In this document: piece after piece, positions 33,708-45,960 of the stretch
Layout: each line of letters begins with the position of its first letter
Numbering within the stretch: the first letter of the stretch is position 1
Assembly (NCBI RefSeq): GCF_030272615.1
Contig: NW_026728903.1
Coordinates: 62,001 to 126,000, forward strand
Direction: 5' to 3'
Length of the DNA stretch: 64,000 bases
Source of the DNA: Cryptomeria japonica
Lineage: Eukaryota > Streptophyta > Pinopsida > Cupressales > Cupressaceae
Program-made: the position numbers and the translations under genes
Notes under the pieces: model-generated
Database searches by the model: none
What the model was told of the DNA's origin: nothing
Seen by the model: the letters and a program-made list of their open reading frames with translations, nothing else

Positions 33708-34450
33708 ATAGATTAACCTAGAAATGGTGTGTACTTCGGGTCATCATAGAATTCTGAGAGCCGCTTCATTGCTTGGGTAGTCTTGGGTCTCGATCGCAAC
33801 TCTCGACCCACCTCTACACCTGCCACTTCATGAAGGACTATTAAAATCTCATCACATTGCATCAACCTAAAAAACATTTTGAAGGCCTTTTACTCGTGCC
33901 AAGGAAAAGCACTGCGTATTGCCTTCAAATCATCATCATCCCATTGAATGAGTGGTAGTTGCACTACCAAACCAGCCATCCTTGCCTCAAGAACAATTCC
34001 CACCTTTGGGACCACATGAGCACACACACTATGCAGATTTAACAAGTAGTTCCCATCAATTACAACTTTCAGGGCATTTTTTAACTTGTCCACCTCATCC
34101 TCAAATTGGAAACTCCAAGCAGCAATCAATGAATATGCCTCCATATTTATTCTATAGCGATGACCCACATGGACAATTTCCTCTCCCAACAACATTTTCA
34201 CACTCTCCTATAGCCGCTTATCCTTAAACAAGAACAAACCTTTCAGCCTCCTATCCATAAATCATCCGAGAAATGGGACTAATTTCTTATTAGTATGGAA
34301 GGATAAATTGGCTTCCATGCTGGTTAAGAAACCCAAGACAATGAAAAATGCTGGAAGTGCAAAGAGTATGATACTAAGACTTCCAATCCACCCAAGATTT
34401 AAACACCTCTCACTCAATTCTAATTTCTGACATCCAATGGTGGTGGCCAT
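33708..34450 (-). pseudogene. Unknown protein family, copy 1
   Basis: ATG at 34450 (minus) opens a frame of about 247 codons broken by three stops (near 34262, 34205 and 33890) yet readable throughout in a single frame. Residues 18-46 form a hydrophobic, possibly membrane-spanning segment (LGWIGSLSIILFALPAFFIV). Then come LLGEEIVHVGHRYRINMEAY, an acidic helix, and QLPLIQWDDDDLKAIRSAF, ending KRLSEFYDDPKYTPFLG. Not recognised. The G-x4-H-x3-RYR-[IV]-N pattern recurs in copy 2 at 35787-35996, which supports a real protein family. Confidence 0.5.
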
Positions 34451-35786
34451 TGGTATTAATCATAAACTCTACCATCATTCTTCCACATGTACTAGTTCAA
34501 CAGTACAATTGCATAATTCGTACGCACAAGCCAACATTAAAACCGCATAAAGGCTAAATGTTAACCATTCACTTTCATGATAGTGATGTGCATACCATAG
34601 GTCCATAAGTCAATATCACTGCATATCCGTTGTCAGTTCCCGTGGGTCCCATTATACATAGGATTTCTGCCACCCAAATGCCACGTCACCTGACACTTCA
34701 TCGTCCCATTTTCCATAGCCTTTATTTTGTATTGTTGTTCAATGTACATGTATCTAGTTAGTTGGACTTTTAATTCGCTTATTTTTTGCGAGATAAACAT
34801 CTTTTTTTTAATATTTATAAAATTTTAATTAATGATAATAAATGTACAAATAATTAATGGAATGTATTAGATTTTTTTTATATATATTAAATATAGAGGA
34901 AGAAACATTACATTAAAAAGATCACAGTATTGAATTTATTTCCATTGTTTAACAAAATATTGAAATAACGTAGCTCATAGACAAAAAAAAATGTGGCTCA
35001 TAGACATTGCGATCCTTATTGAATGCTATCACTTGCAGCCGATCCTTGACATTATGATTTTTCAAATACTTCTTTGTCAAGCACTTCAAATATCTTTTAG
35101 AAATGGTCATCTCAGAAGTGACACTGAGTTTGTTCTTTAACTTTAGAGAAGAAATTAGAATAGGCCTGCTATTTTTTTATGGTGAAAATTAAATCTTATG
35201 TCCACACAAATTAATAACTATTTAAGCTATTTAAAGACATAATGATTATGCTTAGTATCTTGCCATGGCATGATGGGAGCAAAAAATAATAAAATAAAAT
35301 AGAAAGCATTTTTATATCCATAATCGACAAACTGAAAAGAACAAGACTTTGCAAAATTATCATTAATATATATTTCGCAAATTTACAATTTTTACATGTC
35401 GGAGTCCCTCAAAAACTTTAAAGTCAAAATGAGTGAGCCTGTGAGGTTACAATGAAATACCCAAAAAACAAAACTATTAGGGGGTTGGGGCTAGGGCATA
35501 GGTAGTGGACACATTCATAACCATCCCTAAGAATCTCATCCTCCCTCCATGTAGAATTCTTTAGACATTATAAGGTGTGAGAATTCTTCAAGCCAACTGT
35601 AGTTTGGAAAGTTGTCTAATAGGAACCATTTCTGGAGAAGTCCCTACCAATCCGCGCCCATTTCCTATGACGAATCAACTACTCCACATTCAGGTTCAAA
35701 AGAAACGGTTTCCTGGCCACTGATACTATTTGGTTAGGGAGGAGAAGCTTAGTTAATTCATTTGTGCAAGGGATCCCCACCCCTAC
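34451..35786. other. AT-rich spacer between the two unknown-family copies
   Basis: 34451-35480 is AT-rich with no gene seen. It contains a short relic of the 265-bp repeat (near 34600-34640). Confidence 0.35.
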
Positions 35787-36010
35787 TTATGCAAAAACAA
35801 CATGTGTAATGTCATCTCCAAGGAAGTCTTCTTCAAACACCCTCCTTAACAACATCAACATATCCATCTTAGCTCCTTCGAGGTTTAGAAGAGATGCAAA
35901 GAACCAGGATGTAACATCCGTGTTAACACGATATCTATTTTCATTATGTAGAAAATCTTTGCCCAACACCATCCTCACAACCTCATTAGTGAACATCCCA
36001 ACCTCCTTAC
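35787..36010 (-). pseudogene. Unknown protein family, copy 2 (fragment)
   Basis: The minus-strand frame reads MFTNEVVRMVLGKDFLHNEN, RYRVNTDVTSWFFASLLNLE and GAKMDMLMLLRRVFEEDFL before a TAA at 35787. It aligns with copy 1 through LG-x4-H-x3-RYR-[IV]-N-x-[ED] and the following helical stretch. Flanking sequence (35480-36150) shows more broken coding on the same strand. Function unknown. Confidence 0.45.
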
Positions 36011-36150
36011 AGATTGATTGGAGGGTCGGGTCTCTAACAGAGCCTAAAGAGGCCCTCTGGTCGTCCGCAGAAATGATTCACAAGTGGATAGGAGTCTCCA
36101 TCTTGAGAAATTGGAATACCAAATTATACAGCTTGAGCCTATAGACCTAA

Positions 36151-37886
36151 ACCAGAGGCATAATTTAAATATCGTGAGCTCCAATGATTTATCTACCAAA
36201 GGCTAATTGAAGATGAAAGAAGAAAAGATCATCCATAAATAGTTGAATCTCTTGATTGTAATAATTCCTTCTCTAACCGTATTAATTCTTTTAATTTTTT
36301 TAAATCTTCTCATATCTCTGCAAATCTTTCCCATAAATGCACTAATGTGTGAAATTGGAAACATCTATAAACCAATACCAAGTACCACATTGGAAGTCGT
36401 TGTGACAAAGTGGATTGCAGTTACTGACTAGACATATATTAAATGACCATCATTATCGACTATGACATTTGATACGTGTCTATTGAATCCAATTTCATTC
36501 CGGGCACTTTTTGGTGAACTATGTTCTCTTAAAAAATTTGGGCCAAAATAAAACTTCAGCCATTGATCTACGATCATCGAATGGATTAAAATCATTGATG
36601 GATTCTAGGTACATGTCACCCTTCATGTGTCAAAGAGGTCACGCTTATCGATACATCATGCAGAGTCTAGACTTAATATGATGTACTGATGTGATGTGAT
36701 GTGCCTTCTCTATTAATGGCAATGAATTCATGAAATCGGCAATAAAATATTTTTTTTTTCATAAATAACCAAATATTAGCCAAACAAATTAAATAATTTT
36801 CAAGTGGTGGATAAAAATCGCCAATACACTTAAAATAATTTTTCCTTCAGAGTAAAAATTTTCGCCCTTACAATTATATATCTGTTCCTTAAATGAAAAG
36901 TATTTTCCTCCTACAGTACATATTTTCCCCACAGAACAAGGTATTATTCACCATAATTTTATGGAATTTTCGTACCTAGAAAAAATCGCCAATACAAAAT
37001 AAATTTTTTTCCTATTTTGAAAAAATATTTCGCTAGGGTTTTACACTTTTTCCCGGGGGGTGGTTCCTTAAAGTTATCTCCGGTAACCCCCACATGGATG
37101 TGGAGGGTTACTTCTTTAGAGGGTAAAAGATGCTTCTTAGTAGTGTCATGAAAGGAAGAGTTGGATATAATGGATTTTACTTTGTTAATGATTTTAGAGA
37201 GTGATCTAAAATGTTGATGCAAAACAAGACAAACAAATCTAAATGAAATTACTTGATAAACTAATATATTGTGGATATCTAATGATATTACTGAAATAAT
37301 TCACATGATGGATGATCAATGATCTCCAAGCCAATGTTGTGAGGTGGTAAATGTCAACATGATGGATACGGTAGTATAGAAGATATTTTAGGAATAGAGA
37401 CCATAAATATATGGTGATATCTAAACAAGTGATAATCTAATACTATTACAGATAATATTGGGTCATTGATGATGATTGAGTCGTATAGGTCAACTCATCA
37501 ATATCTATGCAATCTCTCACTATAGAGAATGTTGTAGGTGAGACAAGAGCAAGAACCAAAGATGGCAATGGGGTGATAACAGTGTTGATGTGACTATCAT
37601 CAAATAGAAGAACAATATTCTCAATGGTTTTATCTAAATCTAGAAGGTGGGATTCTACAAACACAGTTAATATATTTGGTAGATATGCATCCCAATATGG
37701 TGGATCTAGAATGATGATGTCAATGTCCTAATGCAAAGGATATCTAGGACTCATGGATGAGTCAACATTGGACTTAGGTGTAACATGTGATGTGGGAGAT
37801 GAGATATCAATGCAAGTTGTGTGACTACATTTCTCATCCCCAAATGATAGTTGAGTAAGATTGGGTGGTGTTTTTGTAGGTGCTAA
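36151..37886. other. Spacer with decayed minus-strand coding scraps
   Basis: About 36740-37040 is rich in TTCGCC and ATCGCCAATA motifs like those near 16830 and 22870. A short minus-strand ORF (37446-37664) is not recognised. No gene supported. Confidence 0.35.
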
Positions 37887-38235
37887 AAAGTGCAAAAGAT
37901 AATACATATAAAATATAATTTAAAAAAAGGAAAACTATGAGAGGGCATCACATTGGCACTATGGGGAAAACAAATTAAGGTGAGTACCAAATGAGCCTAA
38001 AAACATGCAAAAGAATACAAAGACCAAAATGAGTCCAAAACATAATGTTACCATGCATTTTTTGCATTACACTTACAATACTAAGCTCAAAATTATTATA
38101 TATTAATATACAAATAAACAGTTAAATTGATTGTGCATTATAGATCAAATAGATACTATGATTTATTTAGTTTTTTTCTTCTGAAAATTAAAATAATAAT
38201 TGAAACCATTAACTAATCAGAATAAGAAGTAAATG
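37887..38235 (+). repeat. Dispersed AT-rich repeat, copy B
   Basis: The same blocks in the same order as copy A (22420-22852). The left 70 bp of copy A are missing here. Non-coding. Confidence 0.8.
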
Positions 38236-39091
38236 ATATTACCTAATTCAATTGATGATGATTTGTTTTCTAAATATTATGTGTTAAAAAATTACTATGA
38301 AGACCTTAAAATACTAACATATAACTAATTAAACAATTCTAAGTGCAATAATACATTTGTGAAAGACAAAATGGAAGACAAAAATGTTGTTGTGCACTGT
38401 GTGGGGTGTGGACGACCATGGAAACCATACTGAAATCTGTAATTTGTTTCAAAATTATTCTTGTTCTTTTGTCATTCAATAGTGATTGATCCTTTCGAAC
38501 ATTCATTATCTCTACAGATCCAAAATATCCTTTCACGTGGAAAATGCTGTCATTTTAAAAATCTTTGTTCATTTTAGAAACACGATATGGAGTTTTACAT
38601 AGAAAAATGCAGAGATTATTTAAAGCATATATACAGGTGGATAGCGATAGTTTATGTTAAGTATAATACTTCACAAGTAATACTTACTATTGTCAACTAG
38701 TATTCAAGTTTATTTTCAGCAATCTGCTGGTTGCTTACTCTAGCTAATTAATTTAGCTTGGTTCAATATTTAAAAAACAATTATGATTAATTCTAAGATC
38801 TGAAACAAATTATCATAAATTCTAATACAATTAGATGCGACAAAATCACATGGCAATGTCACGATTGGGAATGCTAACTTCCCTCGAAATGATGCCCAGC
38901 CAGAACAACTGTTAGAAAACAACACAAATTATAGATTTCTTATCACACACGTCATTTGAGTATTAATTAAAAAACCCAAAGAATTATTGAATAGTTATCG
39001 TTTCATTCTTTACAGACTGGCCAGTGGTCTAACTTCTCACCGTACTCAAACGTCGAGCTTTCTTTAATATTTTCAGATTCGGTTTGCTAAG
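38236..39091. other. Upstream region of the BAHD pseudogene
   Basis: AT-rich. No other gene seen; the proximal 250 bp may have held the promoter. Confidence 0.4.
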
Positions 39092-39099
39092 TATTTAAG
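39092..39099 (+). promoter_or_regulatory. Probable TATA box of BAHD gene
   Basis: TATTTAAG lies 99 bp before the ATG at 39191, with a plausible start near 39120 and a GA-rich leader (AGAGAGAAAGAGAGAGAG) just before the ATG. Spacing fits a plant core promoter. Confidence 0.55.
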
Positions 39100-39190
39100 G
39101 AGGTTACTGTCCCTTAAAACATCGCTCATTGTGAAAGCACAAGACAAGGCATAGCATTTGCATTAGAGAGAAAGAGAGAGAGAAAGAAGA

Positions 39191-39580
39191 ATGAAAGTGT
39201 TGAGAGGTGATGGTGTTTTGATCAAACCCTGCGCGGGTAAAGATCATCGTGAGCTTGTTGAACTGAACAATCTAGATCTAGTTGCATATCCAATGTACAA
39301 CAAGGTGGTGTATGCTTTCCAAGCTCCTACCCCGAGCCCAGAGGTGTTGAAGGAAGGACTGGCTAAAGTTCTGGCGGAGTTCAGAGAATGGGCAGGGAGA
39401 TACACGAAAGAAACAGCGAGTGGGTGCCTTGGCATCAATCTGAATGACGAGGGTGTGCTTGTCATAGAAGCCGAAGCAGATGGAACAATAGCAGATGCAA
39501 TGCCCTTCGATCCTTTTTCATTCATCCTTATGTTGGTGCCACCCACATCGACCGTCGTCAATGAGCTCTTACTCATGCAG
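39191..39580 (+). pseudogene. BAHD acyltransferase, exon 1
   Basis: BAHD enzymes transfer acyl groups from CoA thioesters to alcohols or amines in the cytosol. Exon 1 has 130 codons from ATG 39191: MKVLRGDGVLIKPCAG, LNNLDLVAYPMYNKVVYAF, LKEGLAKVLAEFREWAGRY and CLGINLNDEGVLVIEAEADG, the standard N-terminal half of the hydroxycinnamoyl-transferase group. It ends at CAG followed by donor GTATGA, where BAHD genes often carry their single intron (just before FxCGG). The reading frame of this exon is intact. By eye it is nearest to HCT or agmatine/putrescine hydroxycinnamoyltransferases; the exact substrate cannot be told. Confidence 0.85.
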
Positions 39581-39677
39581 GTATGATAACCCTAACAAGG
39601 AAAATAATTTTACTCATGCAGGTATTGTAAGACTTGTTTTAGTTATTTTTTAAAACTAACAAGATTTGTTTATGTAG
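39581..39677 (+). other. Intron of BAHD gene (97 bp)
   Basis: GTATGATAAC at the 5' end and TTTATGTAG at the 3' end. Removing it joins codon 130 (CAG) in phase to TTTACTCGATTTACTTGTGG, giving the FTRFTCGG motif that normally precedes the HxxxD site. It also contains a second ACTCATGCAGGTAT, a local duplication of the donor region. Confidence 0.8.
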
Positions 39678-40544
39678 TTTACTCGATTTACTTGTGGAGG
39701 CTTGGTGATAGGCCTAGCTAGTCATCATCATGTTGCAGACGGACAAGCAGCTACATTTTTCATGAATTCGTGGGGGAAAATTATTAGAGGAGAGAGTAGT
39801 CTAGCTCCAGTACATGACCGATCTTTATTAAAAGCAAGAGATCCTCCCCAGCCATGTTTTGATCATTATGAATATAATACTATATTTGATGAGCACTCTC
39901 CAATAACTTCCAGTCTAAGAGCGAAGAAGTTTCATTTTGATGCAATATGTTTACAAGAACTTAAGTCAAAGGTAAATGGATCTGATAAATCAAGGAAACC
40001 CTATACGACTTTTGAAATCCTTGTTGCCCATATGTGGAAATGCATTACAAAAGCTAGAGGCCTTGATGGAGATGTGCAAACAAAAGCTAGCATTCCAGTG
40101 GGTGGAAGAAACAGGTTGAATCCTCCCTTGCCTTAAGAATACTTTGGTAATGTTGTCTATGAATCATGTGCTCAATCCATTGCATCAGAGATCATAAATG
40201 GGTCTTTAGAATTTATTTCAGAGTTAATACATAAGTCAGTTACTAAGGTTGATGATGATTTTATACATTCAGCGATTGATTTTTTTGAGCTAAGGAAATC
40301 AATCTTAAGGCCACCGAGCCTCAATGATAGAACTGATGTGATACCAATAAGTTGGATGAAATTTCCTATCCATAATTTTCATTTTGGAATGGGTGACCCA
40401 GTGTATGTAGGTCCTTCATTAATGCTCACTGAAGGCCTTATGATCTTGTTTGATTCATACGGTAAAGCTGGAGGTGTGGAAATTGTGGTTTGCTTGTCCA
40501 AAGCACATATGAATGTACTTGAACATAATTGGTTTCAAGTTTGA
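39678..40544 (+). pseudogene. BAHD acyltransferase, exon 2 with premature stop
   Basis: Continues with FTCGGLVIGLASHHHVADGQ, so the catalytic HxxxD (HHVAD) is intact. HDRSLLKARDPP and NRLNPPLP follow, typical of amine/HCT-type BAHDs. A TAA at 40134-40136 replaces the residue before EYFGNVV. Beyond it the frame is open for 136 codons to TGA at 40542-40544, so only this stop (and the next defect) kills the gene. The DFGWG structural motif reads HFGMG. Total would be about 418 codons, slightly short for the family (about 430-460). The end of the exon is the first unit of a tandem array. Confidence 0.85.
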
Positions 40545-41054
40545 GAGTATGTAGGTCTTTCATTAATGCTCACTGAAGACCTTATGATCTTGTTTGATTC
40601 ATACAGTAAATCTGGAGGTGTGGTTTGCTTGTCCAAAGTACATATGAATGTACTTGAATATAATTGGTTTCATGTTTGAGTGTATGTAAGTCCTTCATTG
40701 ATGCTCACTGAAGGCCTTATGATCTTGTTTGATTCATCCAGTAAAGCTGGAAATTGTGGTTTGCTTGTCCAAAGTACATATGAATGTACTTGAACATAAT
40801 TGGTTTCAAGTTTGTTTGATTCATACAATAAAGCTGGAGGTGTAAAAATCGCATTTTGCTTGTCCAAACCATATATGAATGTACTTGAACATAATTGATT
40901 TCAAGTTGGAGTGTATGTAGGTCCTTCATTAATGCTCATTGAAGGCCTTATGATCTTGTTTGATTCATACAGTAAAGATGGAGGTGTAGAACTTGTGTTT
41001 CTCTTGTCCAAAGCATATATGAGTGTACTTGAGCATAATTGTCTTTAAGTTTGA
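40401..41054 (+). repeat. Tandem array of the BAHD 3' end
   Basis: The last ~144 bp of the BAHD frame (GTATGTAGGTCCTTCATTAA through GAACATAATTGGTTTCAAGT) recur after the stop: units near 40401-40544 (in the gene), 40545-40679, 40680-40812, a partial unit 40813-40907, and 40908-41054. Units differ by substitutions and small deletions, so the expansion is not recent. Each unit keeps fragments of the same coding sequence but no long ORF. Confidence 0.92.
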
Positions 41055-41130
41055 TTGTAGTTCTAATATATTTAATGAGGTAATTTGAATGTTCAATAGG
41101 TCATGCTTAATTGGTTAAAGTATTGACTTT

Positions 41131-42433
41131 TCAATGTGGAGATTCAAGTTCAATTTTCAATGGGATATCTAATATAGAATTGTAAGTTGATTTTTTTGTT
41201 TTTTGTACATTTCTTTCCTCACTCTCACCACATACATTTCTTTCCTCACTCTCACCATCACATACATTTCTTTCCTCACTCTCACCATCACTTCCATTAC
41301 ATCTCTTTACCCAGTGTTCCTTCATCTTCCTTGTTCTTGTTCAATATCGATCTTCTTTTGTGGGACATAAGATCTTACATTATTCCCTCTAGCAGTGTGT
41401 TCTCCTTTATTGCAATTGTAACATGTAGAACCATGTTGTGAATCATTTCCACTTCTTCTAACCTTAGATCTGCACCCAATAGCCTTGTGAACAGATTCAT
41501 TATAGGTATAACAATTACCATTGATTGATTGAGCACTTTTAGTATAGTTTATATTCATGAAGTTATTCCTTTTCATTCTACTTCTACACTTATTAGCTTT
41601 ATGACCATATTTATTGCAAATAAAACACTGACAATTAAAAGGTTGAGATTTTAAAGTCTTATATGAATTCTAAATTCATCATGAGTATACATTCAATAAC
41701 TCTATGTCTAAATTTATTGCAAGCAAAACAAATTTCATTTAAGGATTGAGGATACTTGGATTGAGTGACTTGGTTAGGTACTGACTTTCTGACATTCCTG
41801 TTTTTACTTTGGACTTCAATGAAATTATTCATCTCAATTTCTATCTTCTTGGATTCATCTTGTACTCTCCTGTTTCCTTTGTGGACTTTATAGCATTCTC
41901 CTCAATCAAATCCAAGACCTCCTTTATCCTTACGTAATTTTTTCATACTAAGCATTTCATTCATCATTTCACTACTAGTTTTGGGTTTCAAGCCCTTTTC
42001 AATTTGTTCTTTGGCATCTTTCAATTCCTTTCTCAGGATAGCTACATCTTTCCTCAAGCTTTGTGTATTCAACAAACTTGTTGTGTAGCTTGGATTCAAG
42101 CTCATTAGTAGTCTTCTTTCCTTCTTCAATTTGAATCTTTAGATTCATTATATCATTCTTTGCCTTTTTGGGCTTATCATCACACTTCCTGCTTTCACTA
42201 TTTTGTACAACCTGAGTTCTTAACATAGCAATCAATTTTTTGGCTTTTTCCAGTTTATCCAAATACATTTTGCATTCAGCTTTAACATCATCTAGATCAC
42301 TAATAGGAGTCTTGAGTTCTTCATCAAGATCTAATTCTCCATTAGTAAGATCAATATCCTATTCTTCAAGATTCATATCTTCTAGATCTCCCTCCAAATC
42401 AATTTTACTAACAAGACTATCTCTAGACCCCAT
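41131..42433 (-). pseudogene. Copia gag fragment, minus strand
   Basis: ATG at 42433 (MGSRDSLVSKIDLEGDLEDM) starts about 55 bp after a primer-binding site. A long coiled-coil region follows (ECKMYLDKLEKAKKLIAML, NDIMNLKIQIEEGKKTTNEL, LRKELKDAKEQIEKGLKPK). Then two zinc-knuckle relics: ICFACNKFRHRVIEC (C, C, H, C present) and CYNCNKGEHTARGNN (last Cys lost). This coiled-coil plus knuckle layout is typical of the C-terminal gag of SIRE/Tork-like Copia elements. Stops and frame changes are frequent. The frame ends in a short repeat (GESEERNVC) matching a 27-30 bp tandem repeat. No pol is attached, so the element is truncated. Confidence 0.7.
41207..41300. repeat. 27-30 bp tandem repeat in gag relic
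   Basis: ACATTTCTTTCCTCACTCTC occurs three times, starting near 41207, 41234 and 41264. On the minus strand it encodes repeated GESEERNV. Confidence 0.8.
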
Positions 42434-42487
42434 GTGTTCAAAAAAGGATCTACACCAGTTTTAAGACTGTTTCTTCCATAAACTTCT

Positions 42488-42499
42488 TTGATACCAGTT
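42488..42499 (-). other. Primer-binding site of Copia gag relic
   Basis: On the minus strand ACTGGTATCAAAG matches the initiator-Met tRNA type primer site (TGGTATCA, then a variant of GAGC), in the AACAACTGGTATCA context common to Copia. It lies between the presumed LTR end and the gag ATG at 42433. Confidence 0.6.
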
Positions 42500-43500
42500 G
42501 TTGAACACAACTAGATGTTAAGAGGGATATGGGGGGATGGTATATAAACATACACTATGAATTCATTCATTCAATGATCCTTGAAACTTAAAGTTTATAT
42601 TTTCAAAAGTAAAAAATAAATCAAAGCATTCACCACACAAGGACACTAGAATTTTTCATATGGAAAACCTAACGAGGGAAAACCACGGTGAGGATTAATA
42701 CACAATATATCTAATCAACTTTTACATCATCCATTTTTAGTCACACTATCTAGAAATCACACCACCACCTAGAGTTTCAAACTAAGGTACACAATCTAGG
42801 AATAAGCATCTCAAAAGTTAGTATTACAATCCACTATGAAGCACAATCTGATTTAGTCACACTGATTCTACACACTTCAAACAATTTGCATTAACTCTAA
42901 TATTTTCATAAATATATTCATTACAAATACATTCCATAGTACAAATTATATGCTTCATATACATCCTTATATCATCTAAAAACTTCTATTGGGTCGGTCA
43001 GATAGGACCCAAATAGTGAAATATTTAACAAGGCATAAGTTAGCCCATAAATATATTATAGATCTTGTCAAAATGGGTTGTATAGAAACCCCACACATTG
43101 TTGGCCTCAACAAATGCAACACCAAGGCATGTTCCAATAAAAAATAAATAGGTCCAGACTAATTGCAATTATAGGAGCACACTGAGTCGGCCATAAAGAA
43201 CACATTTGTATCCCAAAGACAAATGTCTAGCATAATTAAACACTGAAACATATTGTGCAACACCAAGGAGTATATTTGACACATCAACAATCATCTCCTA
43301 TTCATCTCTTGAGACCAATGACTGCAAGAAGTTAATATACAAGTAGCGGACCACTACACTATCAAGAATTATGTAGCATCTATAAACTAAGAAATAACAA
43401 TAAGTAATAACTCTTTCACCATTTCACCAATCAACCTGAAGAATAATATAATCCCAAAATTTTACTATCTTAATTGTCCATGCGGGAGAATGTCGAGCAT
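42500..43500 (-). repeat. Probable Copia 5' LTR, minus strand, far edge unresolved
   Basis: Minus-strand sequence just before the primer site includes GTTTTCCCTCGTTAGGTTTTCC and ATTCTAGTGTCCTTGTG near 42640-42690, the conserved end region of many plant Copia LTRs. The TG start on the far side could not be fixed and may be beyond 43500. Confidence 0.45.
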
Positions 43501-45960
43501 ATTGTTGTATGACCTAAAACTACACAATTGTCAAACTAAAATAAAAAGAACAAACAAGTATAACATCTTTTGTAAATGAGAAAATTTATATCCACACAAA
43601 AATCCGATCCACCAAGATAAAATTCATATCCACACAAAAATCCGATCCACCATGAAGAAATGTGGAGCAAGGAAATGATCTGCAAACACAAGTGAACTTA
43701 TAGGCACAACACATAGACTTGTTTCCTTCAACAATCAGATGAAACTGAACCAACATAACCACTAAATCTTTACCATAGCATGAAAGCTCAACATATGTGT
43801 CTTTATCAAGAACAATATATGACAAATCATATGAGTCAACACATACCATGACAATCTATATATGCCAAAAAGCTTCGGGAAGAAATGTATACAGCAAATA
43901 GGCCTATGCTGCTTCACTACAAATCAAATTGTCACCTCACCACAAATATTTTTTCTATTTGATAAACCCATTTTTCTATCACTGAGGTATCAAAATACAT
44001 CACACATTCATTTTTGCATCCATATCTATCCCAAACTAGGTGAAAATACATATTTCTAGATGTCAGTGTTGACATCAATGACAACATACATTGCCAACAT
44101 CACTTACTTAGATAAACAAGTTCAACAGGTACATGTTAGTGTGGAACAATGATATGGTTTGATTTGCGGGTCTCTCTTTTTTTCTTTTTCTTCTTCCTAG
44201 ATGTTTGTATTCACATAGTTGAATGTGAAGAACTTTGGAGAGCTATAGAGGCTGATGGTGAGAGAGACAAATCGGTGTATATTTCCTTGACAATATGTAA
44301 TAGATCAGTTGGCCACATCCTCTACGTGAAGTACTATACATAAACTGTGTATGCTTTGATTATTTGTTGAAAAATCTTTAGAAGTTTCCAGGTGAATGTA
44401 TTGAACAATACACAGTGGTATGCCCATGGGGTCATGATAGTAGTATATATGTTCCAAGGTTGAATTCTATTGTAGAGGGCTCCTGAGTTTATTATTTTAT
44501 ACAAAACTCCCACCTTAGGGAATGCAATGGTGTGTCACGAGAACTAGGTTATAAATATTGCACATGAAATATCCTATAGAATGCCTCAATGAAATGTCAC
44601 TGAAGCCTATACCAAGAGGATTTGACTATAAGATTTTAAAAAATTTCAAAAGTATTTCATGTGAAGTGTTTGGCAAAGGATGCGAGTGCCTCATGACACT
44701 TCTCACAATTTCGTTTCAATACAAACAGTTTTAATGACATCAAGTTTAATTTGAAAGAATATGACAATCGAAGATGAGTTCCTTAAGCTGAATTTGTTGC
44801 AAAGGTTTTAGAAATTTTCAAGCAATGGTAATTCGGCCCACAAATAGCAAAATTCATGATCTAATAGAAAAGATCAAAAAAGATTTTTTAGTTTTTTCCA
44901 AAAATGGGCATACTGATGTTACAACAGGGGGCTGCTGGTGCGTAACAAGTAGAGCAAGTGACAAGAAGTGAGAACCTGATCCTTGTGTCTACTTCAATGA
45001 TTGTTGATGATATTGTCTCTAGTAACTGTGACAAGAAGGTGCCATTTAAATTCACAATGAATGGTTCCTTTAAATTTACAAGTGTTAACTTTTATAAAAT
45101 CTTAACTTACCATCGAGCTTATTATTATGTATATGGGGAATATAAAGAGTTTTATCTATTTTTGTATGACTGATCCTTTATAGAAAAGAATTAGTACTTT
45201 ACTATAACTGAAAGATAAAATTGAATAAACTCTTTAGATATGCAAAGAGATAACATAAAAAGGGGGAGGTAAGCTTTTTAGACCTCCCTTATTCTTTGTC
45301 ATTGGAGTGAGGCTCAATGAGGAGACATTATTATTCTGTGATAGGGGTATAGCAACAGGCTTTCTTTTGTAGTCATTCTCTTTTTTAAAGGATTATGTTA
45401 ATGAAATAAAGGAGATTGCTGGAGCTTTGTATCCATTATATCCCCTTTTGGTTGTCATTTACTTTGTTATTTGCAACCGTTTTTAGATACTCTCATTTGT
45501 TACATCAAACCATGGATATGTTTATTATTTGAATTTTGTATCTTGAATTATTCATATCATCTAAAAGGAGACTGTTGTTTATCTTACTGCTTGTAGATGT
45601 TGAGTGATTGAACCTTGTGCCATTTGTCTTAGTTTTTTTTTCTTTTCAAATTCATGATCACAACTATGTCATAGTTATGTATAAATTTTAGTTATCCTTT
45701 CCTATTTTCTGGTTAAAAGAATACCCTTGAAAACCTAAATTAAAACATAAGAGGGAGTTGTACCTCTAAAATTAAGAGGAAATTTGTCAACTCAATGATA
45801 GTTTCTCCAACTATTAGTTTGTAGTTTGTGTTTCATCTTGGGTATAGTGAGTCATTTTCATATTTATTTTAGAAGGACAAATCTATTTACTAACAACCAT
45901 CAAACACATTATCAACATCATCATCTAATAAAACTATGAGATTTCCACAATCTATGTTAT
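43501..45960. other. Spacer without recognisable gene
   Basis: There is a short direct repeat (ATATCCACACAAAAATCCGA, at about 43589 and 43627). Plus-strand 44150-44700 has faint coding-like pieces (for example CIEQYTVVCPWGHDSS) in several frames, but no family is recognised. Confidence 0.3.

Noticed and set aside
39191-40544. Taxane-type acyltransferase
   Set aside because: The motifs HHVADG and HDRSLLKARDPP fit the HCT/amine hydroxycinnamoyltransferase group better than taxane O-acyltransferases as I know them; the substrate remains open.
41187-41310. CRISPR-like short repeat array
   Set aside because: Three 27-30 bp direct repeats with no unique spacers, inside a Copia gag relic of a plant genome.
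44150-44800. Possible protein-coding pseudogene
   Set aside because: Scattered coding-like pieces in several frames with no recognisable family; not enough to call.
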